A stretch of 6,360 bases of DNA from Hydrogenothermus sp. (GCA_003978675.1 QNYP01000173.1:1-6360); one strand, 5' to 3'; shown: positions 1 through 6,360, counted from the first letter of the stretch. Numbers and translations are program-made. Notes: a model not told the origin generated them from the letters alone.

Positions 1-207
1 ATATCATTTAAGACTCTTTTTGTTTTAGCATTTTCTAATAAGTCTTGTCCTTATAACACAGCAGTAATCATTATACCTATAATAATTAACACAATGGCTT
101 GTAGAACTAGCCATTGTGTTAATTATTATAGGTATAATGATTACTGCTGTGTTAAAAGGACAAGACTTATTAGAAAATGCTAAAACAAAAAGAGTCTTAA
201 ATGATAT
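1..207. repeat. Left-end fold-back inverted repeat (99-bp arms, 9-nt loop)
   Basis: Bases 1-99 are the reverse complement of 109-207 with a single mismatch (A at 53 opposite A at 155); the loop is 100-108. The right arm is genuine pilin coding sequence, because it reads on without a break into the conserved pilin helix and the rest of pilin-like gene 1. The left arm is therefore the inverted copy. The junction lies at about 98-100: from 98 onward the codons match the pilin consensus (L-V-E-L-A-I-V-L), while the bases just before do not continue into the expected G-F-T. In the copied arm the mismatch turns a Lys codon of the gene into a TAA stop. A structure that destroys the start of a gene and sits flush with the end of the sequence looks like an amplification or assembly chimera rather than a functional repeat. 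Confidence 0.95.
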
Positions 208-715
208 AAAAGGGTTATTAGCTATGCAATATACTTTTTATGATAGATATAGAAGATATGCTGGGGATGGTGATAACGATGGAATAATAGATTACGAAAA
301 CTTAGGTGCTAGTTTAGATAATTTTGACAATACACCATCAAACACCTTATTAACTGGATTTTTAGCTGATATAGATGCTCCTTTTTCAGAGCTTGAATTT
401 ATAGGTTCAATGCCTGTAGGTAACCATAGAGAAGTTGCAAAACATGCGTTTAATGATGCATTCTATTTTTCACAAATAGATGGTTATAATGTAATTGTTG
501 TAAGGAATATTCCTTGTTTTGCTGCAAAAATTATAGATAGAGAATTAGATGGTTTTCCTGATGCAAGGCTTGGGTATGTAAGAGAATCTGTTGGAGCAAC
601 AAATAGTATAAATGCTGTAGGAGACCAAACGTGGGAACAACTTTGCACAGGGGTTAATAAAAATGACTATACACTTGTAAGTTTAGTATACTTTTTCGAT
701 AAAAGACCTAACTAA
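98..715 (+). CDS. Type IV pilin-like / pseudopilin protein 1, 5'-truncated
   Basis: Pilin-like subunit expected to sit in the inner membrane by its N-terminal helix and be assembled into a filament by the ATPase and platform protein encoded downstream. The frame opens at 98 with L-V-E-L-A-I-V-L-I-I-I-G, the core of the class III signal helix including the Glu that becomes residue 5 after processing. The start codon, the basic leader and the G-F-T around the cleavage site (about 8-10 codons) are missing because the left fold-back begins there. The GTG at 116 lies inside the helix and is not a plausible start. After the helix come K-G-Q-D-L-L, a Y-x-D-R-Y segment (about 239-255), an Asp-rich loop D-G-D-N-D-G (266-283) and D-R-E-L-D-G-F-P-D (536-562). 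Y-x-D-R-Y followed by a GD-rich loop, and later a D-x-x-x-D-G-x-P motif, recur in a widespread but poorly characterised pilin-like family. Two Cys codons (515 and 644) could form a disulfide. The gene ends 28 bp before pilin-like gene 2. The pilin call is firm; a major, minor or secretion role is open. Confidence 0.85.
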   Translation, partial: LVELAIVLIIIGIMITAVLKGQDLLENAKTKRVLNDIKGLLAMQYTFYDRYRRYAGDGDNDGIIDYENLGASLDNFDNTPSNTLLTGFLADIDAPFSELEFIGSMPVGNHREVAKHAFNDAFYFSQIDGYNVIVVRNIPCFAAKIIDRELDGFPDARLGYVRESVGATNSINAVGDQTWEQLCTGVNKNDYTLVSLVYFFDKRPN

Positions 716-728
716 AGAAAAAATTTTT

Positions 729-735
729 GGGAGGT
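729..735 (+). promoter_or_regulatory. Strong ribosome binding site for pilin-like gene 2
   Basis: GGGAGGT lies 8 nt before the ATG at 744, an almost ideal Shine-Dalgarno match and spacing. It fixes the start of pilin-like gene 2. No other gene start preserved in the window has a comparable site, which suggests that this subunit is translated most efficiently. Confidence 0.85.
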
Positions 736-743
736 AATAAATT

Positions 744-1298
744 ATGAGAAATCGAAAAGGTTTTACACTTGTAGAATTAGCTATTGTTTTAGTCATTATA
801 GGTATTTTACTAGGGGCTATATGGAAGGGTTCAGATTTACTTGCAAATGCGAAAAAAAATAAAGCAATAGGTGTAATAGAAAGCTTAGTTACAAATGTAT
901 ACCAAAATTATTCTCTTAGTGGTTTATGTAAATACACAGGAAATCCTGAATTTACCTTTAAGTATAAAGGCATAGATTTTAATTTGTTTTACAAAGCAGA
1001 TGGAAATAATTGTTATGTTGTAATTTGTGAAAGTGATGGAACAAATACATGTGGAAACTTAACTACAGCAGGAGAAGAAATAGCTTCTAATCTCGAAGCA
1101 AACAAATTTGGAGAAACTACAAATGCAATAAACGGTGTTGTAGTCGGGGCAACTGCAGTAAATAATCCAGATGTAACTAATCACACTGTAAATTCATTAA
1201 CATTAGCAGGAACTAACGATAGTCCTTTATGGGTTGGTGGTGGTACAACATATAAAGGAATAATTGTTAAAATACATGAACTTGACATAAACTTTTAA
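744..1298 (+). CDS. Type IV pilin-like / pseudopilin protein 2
   Basis: Complete 184-residue prepilin. The leader M-R-N-R-K-G is short and basic. Cleavage by prepilin peptidase is predicted after Gly6, giving a mature protein that begins F-T-L-V-E with Glu at position 5, followed by a hydrophobic helix to about residue 26. The helix leads into W-K-G-S-D-L-L-A-N-A-K, shared with both neighbouring pilins (K-G-x-x-L-L). The globular part has Cys62, Cys90, Cys95 and Cys103, enough for two disulfides in the periplasm or on the cell surface, and a Thr/Asn/Gly-rich C-terminal half. The tail (G-I-I-V-K-I-H-E-L-D-I-N-F) resembles the tail of pilin-like protein 3, pointing to a tandem duplication. The gene has the strongest ribosome binding site in the cluster, and its stop is 2 bp before the next start. 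It may be the main filament subunit, but that is inference; a secretion pseudopilin is equally possible from sequence. Confidence 0.9.
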   Translation: MRNRKGFTLVELAIVLVIIGILLGAIWKGSDLLANAKKNKAIGVIESLVTNVYQNYSLSGLCKYTGNPEFTFKYKGIDFNLFYKADGNNCYVVICESDGTNTCGNLTTAGEEIASNLEANKFGETTNAINGVVVGATAVNNPDVTNHTVNSLTLAGTNDSPLWVGGGTTYKGIIVKIHELDINF

Positions 1299-1300
1299 TC

Positions 1301-1828
1301 ATGAGTAAAAACAAAGATAAAGCCTTTACACTTGTTGAGCTTGCAATAGTTCTTGTAGTAATAGCAATATTTTTGGGAGTTATCTGGAAAGGTAGCTCCC
1401 TTTTATTTTCTTCTAAAGAAACAAAAGCTATTTCTTGGATTAACGCTTGGATAGCTGAACTTGAAAGATATAATGGTAGAGTGGTAAATCCGCCTCCTGA
1501 AAGTTATCAGGCTCCTAATGAAACCATATATATAAAATACGGTTCTTATACTACCCCTTCTTACAAAACAAATATTATCGCAGTTTGCAATAGTCCTGAT
1601 TGTAGTACTAACTTATCAAACGATACAAAAATCTTAGCTAGAATGCTTGAAACTCAATATAACGACCAAAAAGGTGCAAGTGTTGGAGTAGTAAGAGGAG
1701 CAACAAATATCACAGTTTCAGGACAAAAAATTAGTTCTATAAGTATTGCTACTGCCACGGATACAAATTGGGAAAATAACTATAAAGCAATTGTTATTTT
1801 CTACGAAAAAATAAATACTAACTTTTAA
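1301..1828 (+). CDS. Type IV pilin-like / pseudopilin protein 3
   Basis: Complete 175-residue prepilin. The leader is M-S-K-N-K-D-K-A, so the residue before the predicted cut is Ala8 instead of the usual Gly; mature F-T-L-V-E with Glu at position 5 (residue 13) is intact. Ala at this position is known to be tolerated in some prepilins. The hydrophobic helix runs to about residue 28 and is followed by W-K-G-S-S-L-L, as in protein 2. Cys96 and Cys101 are close together and may pair. A Pro-rich stretch (about residues 63-72) separates the helix from the globular domain. The C-terminus ends in I-N-T-N-F, similar to I-N-F in protein 2. The start lies 2 bp after the preceding stop and has no clear Shine-Dalgarno, so translation is probably coupled to gene 2. 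The gene most likely encodes a minor pilin or pseudopilin of the same filament. Confidence 0.88.
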   Translation: MSKNKDKAFTLVELAIVLVVIAIFLGVIWKGSSLLFSSKETKAISWINAWIAELERYNGRVVNPPPESYQAPNETIYIKYGSYTTPSYKTNIIAVCNSPDCSTNLSNDTKILARMLETQYNDQKGASVGVVRGATNITVSGQKISSISIATATDTNWENNYKAIVIFYEKINTNF

Positions 1829-1849
1829 ATCTTATAGAAATAGAAGATA

Positions 1850-3526
1850 ATGTCTCAAAGAAAACCTATAGGTCAACTTTTAAAAGAACTAGGATATGTT
1901 ACAGAAGAGCAAATCCAAGTGGCCCTAGAAGTCCAAAGAATCAGGAGAGGACTTTTAGGAGAAATACTTATCGAGCTTGGATTTGTATCTCCTAAAGAAA
2001 TTGCAGAGGCCATAGCATATCAATCAGGAAAACCTTACATAGATTTATCCCAATACGCACCAACAAAGGATGCCCTATTAGTGTTGGATAAAAACATTGC
2101 AAAACAACTTGAGGTTTTACCATTTGATATAGATGAAAATACTTTAAAAGTTGCTATGGCAAACCCTTACGACATTAATGCTATCGATATCATTAAAAGA
2201 AGGTCTGGCAGGGAATTAGATATTTATGTATCTGATAAAGAAAGTATAGTTAAATTTGTAGAAATCTATTACTTTTTACTTGAAAACCCTATAGAAGAAA
2301 AAATAAAAGAAATATTAGAAAAATCTATAGAGGAAATAACCGCAGAAGTTCCAAAACTAGTTAATTTAATCTTAGATCATGCAATTATTGATAGGTCTAC
2401 AGACATACATATATCTCCTGAAAATATAGCTTCTCATATATTCTTTAGAATTGACGGAATTATGAGACATTACTATGCTATACCTAAAGAAATACATAAT
2501 GCTGTTGTTTCTAGGATAAAAGTTCTAGCTAATCTTGATATAGCAGAGCAAAGACTTCCTCAAGATGGAGCTTTTTCTCATACATTTTTTGAAGAAGAGT
2601 ATGATTTAAGAGTTTCCACAATACCAACTGCATATGGAGAAAATGTTGTTTTAAGAGTTCTTTCAAAAAATCTTTCTTTATTTAACTTAAGAAGTTTAGG
2701 TTTTGAAGAAGATGTGTTAAATCATTTAGAGGAGCAATTTACAAAACCACAAGGAATAGTTTTAGTAACAGGTCCAACAGGTTCAGGGAAAACAACAACT
2801 CTTTATGCTGCACTAAGAAAAATAAATGCTCTAGAAAGAAATATTTTAACCGTAGAAGATCCAGTAGAGTATAGATTTCCATTTATAAAGCAAACTCAAG
2901 TAAATGAAAAAGCTGGCTATACATTTGCAAGAGCAATAAGACACTTCTTAAGACAAGACCCAGATGTTATTTTGATTGGGGAAATCAGGGATGAAGAAAC
3001 TGCAGAAATGGCAATGAGAGCATCAATTACCGGACACTTAGTTTTATCTACACTACATACCAATGATGCTGTTAGTGCAATACCAAGGCTTATAGATATG
3101 GGTATTAAAGACTACATGGTTGCTTCAGGGGTTACTGCTATTACTGCTCAAAGACTTGTAAGAAAAATATGCTCTTTTTGTAAAAGAAAAAAGGAAATTT
3201 CTGCTATAGAATTAGCAAAATATGGATTTAAGGAAGAAATAATTAAAAGATATGCAAACGTAGAAAATATTAACGATAAAATTAATGTGTGGTATGGTGC
3301 AGGTTGTGAACATTGCAAAAATACAGGATACTTAGGTAGAACAGTAATTATAGAGCTTTTACTTATTGATGAAGATATTGCAGATATGATTGTCCAAGGC
3401 CATACTCCTCTTGCCATAAAACAAAAAGCAAGGGAAAAAGGTATGAGAACTTTAAAAGAAGATGGTCTTATAAAAGTTTTAAAAGGTATAACCACCCCAG
3501 AAGAAGTTAAAAGAGTAACTGGATAA
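1850..3526 (+). CDS. gspE: GspE/PilB-family assembly ATPase
   Basis: Cytoplasmic hexameric ATPase that powers filament assembly in type II secretion and type IV pilus machines. The 558-residue protein has an N-terminal MshEN/T2SSE_N-type domain (about 7-140, with I-G-Q-L-L-K-E-L-G and its near repeat L-G-E-I-L-I-E-L-G). The catalytic part has Walker A G-P-T-G-S-G-K-T (308-315), an Asp box around V-E-D-P-V-E-Y (335-341), an atypical Walker B L-I-G-E-I-R-D (375-381, Glu378) and a His box G-H-L-V-L-S-T-L-H-T-N-D (395-406). Two C-x-x-C pairs (Cys441/444 and Cys486/489) form the zinc-binding tetracysteine motif typical of GspE and PilB assembly ATPases. No truncation is visible and the length is normal. 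The start at 1850 follows the pilin 3 stop by 21 bp, with only a weak purine-rich site upstream. The stop overlaps the start of the platform gene. The family is certain; sequence alone does not decide between a pilus and a secretion machine, so the symbol is a family label. Confidence 0.96.
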   Translation: MSQRKPIGQLLKELGYVTEEQIQVALEVQRIRRGLLGEILIELGFVSPKEIAEAIAYQSGKPYIDLSQYAPTKDALLVLDKNIAKQLEVLPFDIDENTLKVAMANPYDINAIDIIKRRSGRELDIYVSDKESIVKFVEIYYFLLENPIEEKIKEILEKSIEEITAEVPKLVNLILDHAIIDRSTDIHISPENIASHIFFRIDGIMRHYYAIPKEIHNAVVSRIKVLANLDIAEQRLPQDGAFSHTFFEEEYDLRVSTIPTAYGENVVLRVLSKNLSLFNLRSLGFEEDVLNHLEEQFTKPQGIVLVTGPTGSGKTTTLYAALRKINALERNILTVEDPVEYRFPFIKQTQVNEKAGYTFARAIRHFLRQDPDVILIGEIRDEETAEMAMRASITGHLVLSTLHTNDAVSAIPRLIDMGIKDYMVASGVTAITAQRLVRKICSFCKRKKEISAIELAKYGFKEEIIKRYANVENINDKINVWYGAGCEHCKNTGYLGRTVIIELLLIDEDIADMIVQGHTPLAIKQKAREKGMRTLKEDGLIKVLKGITTPEEVKRVTG

Positions 3527-4743
3527 TGGCTATTTTTTTTGTAGAAGCAATTGATAGTGAAGGAAATAAACTAAGAAAAATATTCAAGGTTGATAAAGAA
3601 AATGAGATATTTACTTTTTTAGAATTTGCTGGTCTTGTTCCTATTAAAATAAAAAGACTTCCTGATATTTTTAAATTTTTATCTTTACAAAATAAGTCTA
3701 TAAAAAAACAAGAAATTATAGAAGTTTTGGAAAATTTACACCTTATTGTTAAATCCGGACTTCCTCTTAATACAGGTATTATGGATTTAGCTAGGGATGC
3801 AGAAAATCCCGCTCTTAAAGATTTACTTCTTGATATAGCATTTAAAATACAAATTGGATACACTCTTTCTAAAGCTGTTGAAAAATATAAGAATTACTTT
3901 TCAGATGTTGTTATTTCACTTTTTAAAATTGGAGAAGAAACCGGTAATCTAGATAGAGCTTTAAAAGATGCTGCAGAACATTTAAAGAAAATAGAAGATC
4001 TAAAGTCAAAAACGAAACAAGCGATGATTTACCCTGCCTTTGCATTTACTGCTATATTAGGAGCCATGATATTTTGGCTTGTCTATGTTTTACCAAAAAT
4101 GATAAAAGTTTTCAATCAATTTGATATGGAACTTCCTCTTATGACTATATTTATTATGAAACTTTCTGATTTTACGCAAGAATATATACTTCTAATAGTA
4201 ATAACCATTTTTATATTTTTAATTTTATTAAAACTACTTAGAATGAAATCTCAAAAATTCAAATACCATACAGATAGAATCCTTTTGAAAATTCCTATCT
4301 TTGGAATGATAATAAAAAACTTTAATTTTGCATTCTTTGCTGAATATATAAAGCTTATGATTGCTGCAGGATTGCCTCTCTATCAAGCTTTGGAAATTAT
4401 GGAAGATGCTATGAATAACGAGGTTTTTAAAAAGGTTATTCACGATGCAAGGGAAAATATTTCTCTTGGTAAATCTTTTTCTGAAGCATTAAGGGAACAT
4501 AATCTATTTCCTTCTTTAATTATAAGAATGATAAATGTTGGAGAACAAACAGGACAATTAGAAAATCAGCTCAAATATATTTCCGATTATTATTACAATA
4601 AAGTTGATTACATTTCCCAAAATATTGCAAAAATGATAGAACCTATATTAATAGGAGTTTTAGGATTGTTTTTACTAATACTCGTATTAGGTCTAATAGG
4701 TCCTATTTACCAACTTGTTTCCAACCTTGGTAAAATGGGTTAA
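3526..4743 (+). CDS. gspF: GspF/PilC-family inner-membrane platform protein
   Basis: Polytopic inner-membrane platform that couples the assembly ATPase to pilin extraction. The 405-residue protein shows the family's duplicated architecture: a first cytoplasmic helical domain (about 60-165) with I-G-E-E-T-G-N-L-D (135-143), a membrane segment at about 168-192, a second at about 218-238, a second cytoplasmic domain (about 262-368) with the matching V-G-E-Q-T-G-Q-L-E (338-346), and a C-terminal membrane segment at about 371-396. The length is normal for the family. The ATG shares its A with the TAA stop of the ATPase gene, so the two are translationally coupled and probably made in fixed proportion. 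Only 22 bp separate its stop from the stop of the convergent herA gene, and I see no stem-loop followed by a T-run there, so transcription may run on into antisense herA or end by another mechanism. The exact machine (pilus or secretion) is unresolved. Confidence 0.96.
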   Translation: MAIFFVEAIDSEGNKLRKIFKVDKENEIFTFLEFAGLVPIKIKRLPDIFKFLSLQNKSIKKQEIIEVLENLHLIVKSGLPLNTGIMDLARDAENPALKDLLLDIAFKIQIGYTLSKAVEKYKNYFSDVVISLFKIGEETGNLDRALKDAAEHLKKIEDLKSKTKQAMIYPAFAFTAILGAMIFWLVYVLPKMIKVFNQFDMELPLMTIFIMKLSDFTQEYILLIVITIFIFLILLKLLRMKSQKFKYHTDRILLKIPIFGMIIKNFNFAFFAEYIKLMIAAGLPLYQALEIMEDAMNNEVFKKVIHDARENISLGKSFSEALREHNLFPSLIIRMINVGEQTGQLENQLKYISDYYYNKVDYISQNIAKMIEPILIGVLGLFLLILVLGLIGPIYQLVSNLGKMG

Positions 4744-4765
4744 GTAGTTACAAAGTTTTTCTTCT

Positions 4766-6287
4766 CTAAATACTATCAAGTATATCCTCTATGTCGTCTA
4801 GTTTTTTAGAACTTTCCTGTTCTAAAATTTCCGTCCACTCATTAACCACATCTATATCATGTCCTTCAATTTTTTCTTCCGCTTTGTCTATTTTAACTAA
4901 AAGAGGTATTTTGGTCATATTTCCTATTATTATTGCTTCCCCAGGGTTTAAAGATGGTAGATATTCCATAAGCTCAGAAGATAATGCTTCACTTGCTTTT
5001 TGGACATGTCTTTGGTCATCTGGCTCTACAAGTTTTAATATAATCATGTTATTCATTTGAGATAATATTTCTTTATCTAAACCTTTAGGTCTTTGGGTAA
5101 CTATAGTAAGCCCTATTCCAAATTTTCTTCCTTCTCTTGCTATTCTTGATATCCAGTATTTAGAGTCTGTGTGTATTCTTTCCCCTGCAAGTATATGAGC
5201 TTCTTCTATTACAAATAGTACTGGGAATGGTAGTTTTGAGTCTCTACCTCTAACTGCTTTTTTCCTTTCTTCTAGTCCCCATCTTAAGAGATTAGATGCA
5301 ATTGTATCTGAAACTTCCTCATCAAACTCTGAAAAATCAAAAACATTTATATATCCAGATTTTATTTTTTCTATTAATGGAGGTGTTCCAAGTTTTATAA
5401 TATGTCCTAGCTCTAGTATTGTATCTTCTAGCTTGTTTAAGACTTCAAATAGAGAATCTTTGTTTACTCTGTCTTCTGTTTCCTGTAGCTTTTCTATTTC
5501 CTCTTTTAATCTTGCCAAGAAAGTTTCAGTGTCTATATAGTTTTGCCAGTTTTTCCCTTTTTCTGCTTCTAAATTTTCTATTAAATTCTCAAAGGCTTTT
5601 CTAAAATATCTATACTGAATATGAGCATTTTGTTTTATACCAATAAACGATGCAAATTCTTTTGCCTTTAAATAAGCAGGGTTTATAAATGGAGTTATCT
5701 TGTTTACAACATTTTTACCATTTCTTGTTAGTTTTGCCTGAGCATATTCCCCATGGAAATCAAAAACCACAGCAGTTCCACCTAGATTAACAATGTTTTT
5801 TAGTAAAACAGATACAGTATTTGATTTACCAGCCCCAGTTATAGCAAGTATTGCTAAATGTCTTAACACTACTTGATTAATATTTATAAAAACAGGAATT
5901 TCTTCTTCCTCTGATAACAATCTTCCTATTCTCACAAAATTTTTATTCTTTTCTCCAAAGATTTTTCTAAGAATGTTCGCTGGTGCTTCATAAATTGACG
6001 ATGCTGGAAGTGGTGGGGTTTTAGGCATTTCTAAGAAAACTTGATTACCTACATCTATAATTTTACCAATTATGCTAATTTCCCCTTTTATTGTGTCTTG
6101 AGAAGATGAAAATTTTCTAAAATCTTCTGCTTGCCTAGGACTTTTTATGTTTTCTGCTATATAAGGGTTTTCTCTATAAAGAGATTGTATCATCCCAAGA
6201 AGGTTGAGCTTTTGGTTGTTTTCCTCATACTCTAGTATTACAAACTGACCAAGTTTCAAAGGTATATCTGATACAAAATTAACCTTA
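4766..6287 (-). CDS. herA: HerA-type DNA translocase ATPase, 5'-truncated
   Basis: Hexameric ATPase of the HerA/FtsK superfamily. In archaea and some thermophilic bacteria it works with the nuclease NurA to resect DNA ends for recombinational repair. The protein opens with a beta-rich, HAS-barrel-like N-terminal part (from V-N-F-V-S-D-I-P-L-K-L-G-Q). Then come Walker A T-G-A-G-K-S-N (5817-5837), V-F-D-F-H-G-E-Y, and Walker B V-L-F-V-I-E-E-A-H (about 5195-5221). The downstream conserved blocks are R-I-A-R-E-G-R-K-F-G, T-Q-R-P and the P-G-E-A C-terminal motif. A helical, charged insertion lies between the Walker motifs. The stop is TAG at 4766-4768. The true start is missing: a frame can be extended to a TTG at 6355, but the residues before about 6287 (M-P-R-T-F-Y...) are antisense reading of herA's own codons inside the right-end fold-back. 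Perhaps 10-20 native N-terminal residues are lost. No nurA gene is seen downstream, and whatever lay upstream is cut off. Other HerA-like DUF87 ATPases, including ones in defence systems, cannot be fully excluded. Confidence 0.88.
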
Positions 6288-6360
6288 TTGGGATGATACA
6301 ATCTCTTTATAGAGAAAACCCTTATATAGCAGAAAACATAAAAAGTCCTAGGCAAGCAGA
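6126..6360. repeat. Right-end fold-back inverted repeat (73-bp arms, 89-nt loop)
   Basis: Bases 6288-6360 are the exact reverse complement of 6126-6198, with a loop of 6199-6287. The inner arm and the loop are genuine herA coding sequence, continuous with the rest of the gene. The outer arm is the inverted copy: on the + strand it re-encodes a piece of HerA (G-M-I-Q-S-L-Y-R-E-N-P, from about 6290), out of context and ending at the window edge. Like the left-end repeat, it lies flush with the end of the sequence and cuts the 5' end of a gene, which points to a chimeric contig end rather than a biological element. Confidence 0.97.

Noticed and set aside
116..118. GTG as the start codon of pilin-like gene 1
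   Set aside because: It lies within the conserved transmembrane helix, after the Glu and with L-V-E-L-A-I readable upstream in frame; the true start was removed by the fold-back.
1..207. Phase-variable invertible segment or attenuator hairpin in front of the pilin operon
   Set aside because: The repeat is inside coding sequence, the 9-nt loop could not hold a promoter, no recombinase gene is present, and the other window end has the same kind of structure.
717..728. A-run followed by T-run between pilin-like genes 1 and 2 as a terminator
   Set aside because: There is no GC-containing stem and it runs directly into the ribosome binding site of gene 2; it is more likely simple AT-rich spacer.
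3148..3863. Two minus-strand open frames opposite the ATPase and platform genes
   Set aside because: They are antisense to strongly conserved family sequence, have no ribosome binding site that I can see, and have no recognisable domain.
4744..4765. Bidirectional terminator between the convergent platform and herA genes
   Set aside because: The 22-bp gap has a short T-rich run but no stem-loop that I can pair, so a terminator cannot be supported.
4791..5604. Plus-strand open frames opposite herA, and the minus-strand frame at 4234-4443 opposite the platform gene
   Set aside because: Low-complexity Ser/Leu/Phe-rich antisense products typical of shadow frames in AT-rich coding DNA.
6288..6355. 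TTG start at 6355 and first 23 or so residues of a longer HerA
   Set aside because: This stretch is an inverted copy of herA bases 6131-6198; the residues are antisense translation and do not belong to the protein.
1..6360. Linear plasmid or phage genome with hairpin telomeres
   Set aside because: The terminal repeats differ from each other, are plain coding sequence, have different arm and loop lengths, and there is no replication, protelomerase or phage gene.

Overview
The window is AT-rich (roughly one third G+C by eye), and its genes have simple, tightly packed arrangements. It carries (i) a type IV pilus / type II secretion-like block of three consecutive pilin-like genes, an assembly ATPase (GspE/PilB family) and an inner-membrane platform protein (GspF/PilC family), all on the + strand, and (ii) a convergent gene for a HerA-type ATP-driven DNA translocase on the - strand. 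A HerA homologue beside a Gram-negative type of pilus operon, with low G+C, fits a thermophilic bacterium. A low-G+C member of the Aquificota (for example a Sulfurihydrogenibium-like organism) is my best guess, but this is an inference from gene content and protein flavour, not a proven assignment.

Layout: 1-207 is a near-perfect inverted repeat (99-bp arms, 9-nt loop) that interrupts the first pilin gene. Then come pilin-like gene 1 (about 98-715, 5' end missing), pilin-like gene 2 (744-1298, strong Shine-Dalgarno), pilin-like gene 3 (1301-1828), the ATPase (1850-3526) and the platform protein (3526-4743, start overlapping the preceding stop). After 22 bp comes the stop of herA, which is read leftwards from the right-hand end (about 6287 down to 4766, 5' end missing). 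The last part, 6126-6360, is a second inverted repeat (perfect 73-bp arms, 89-nt loop). No intergenic stretch exceeds 30 bp, and no RNA gene, transposase, CRISPR array or convincing terminator was seen.

How the genes work together: the pilin-like proteins would be cut by a prepilin peptidase at their N-terminal motif and drawn from the inner membrane into a short filament by the platform protein, driven by ATP hydrolysis at the cytoplasmic ATPase. The outer-membrane secretin, the prepilin peptidase and the alignment proteins are not in the window. HerA is functionally unrelated (DNA end processing with NurA) and merely converges on the operon.

The most striking signal is not a new system. 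Both ends of the window fold back on themselves inside coding sequence, and each fold-back removes the 5' end of the gene it hits. The simplest explanation is that this is a whole short contig whose two ends are chimeric fold-backs of the sort made by multiple displacement amplification or by assembly. Annotators should treat about 1-99 and 6288-6360 as copied, inverted sequence, and should not trust start codons placed there.
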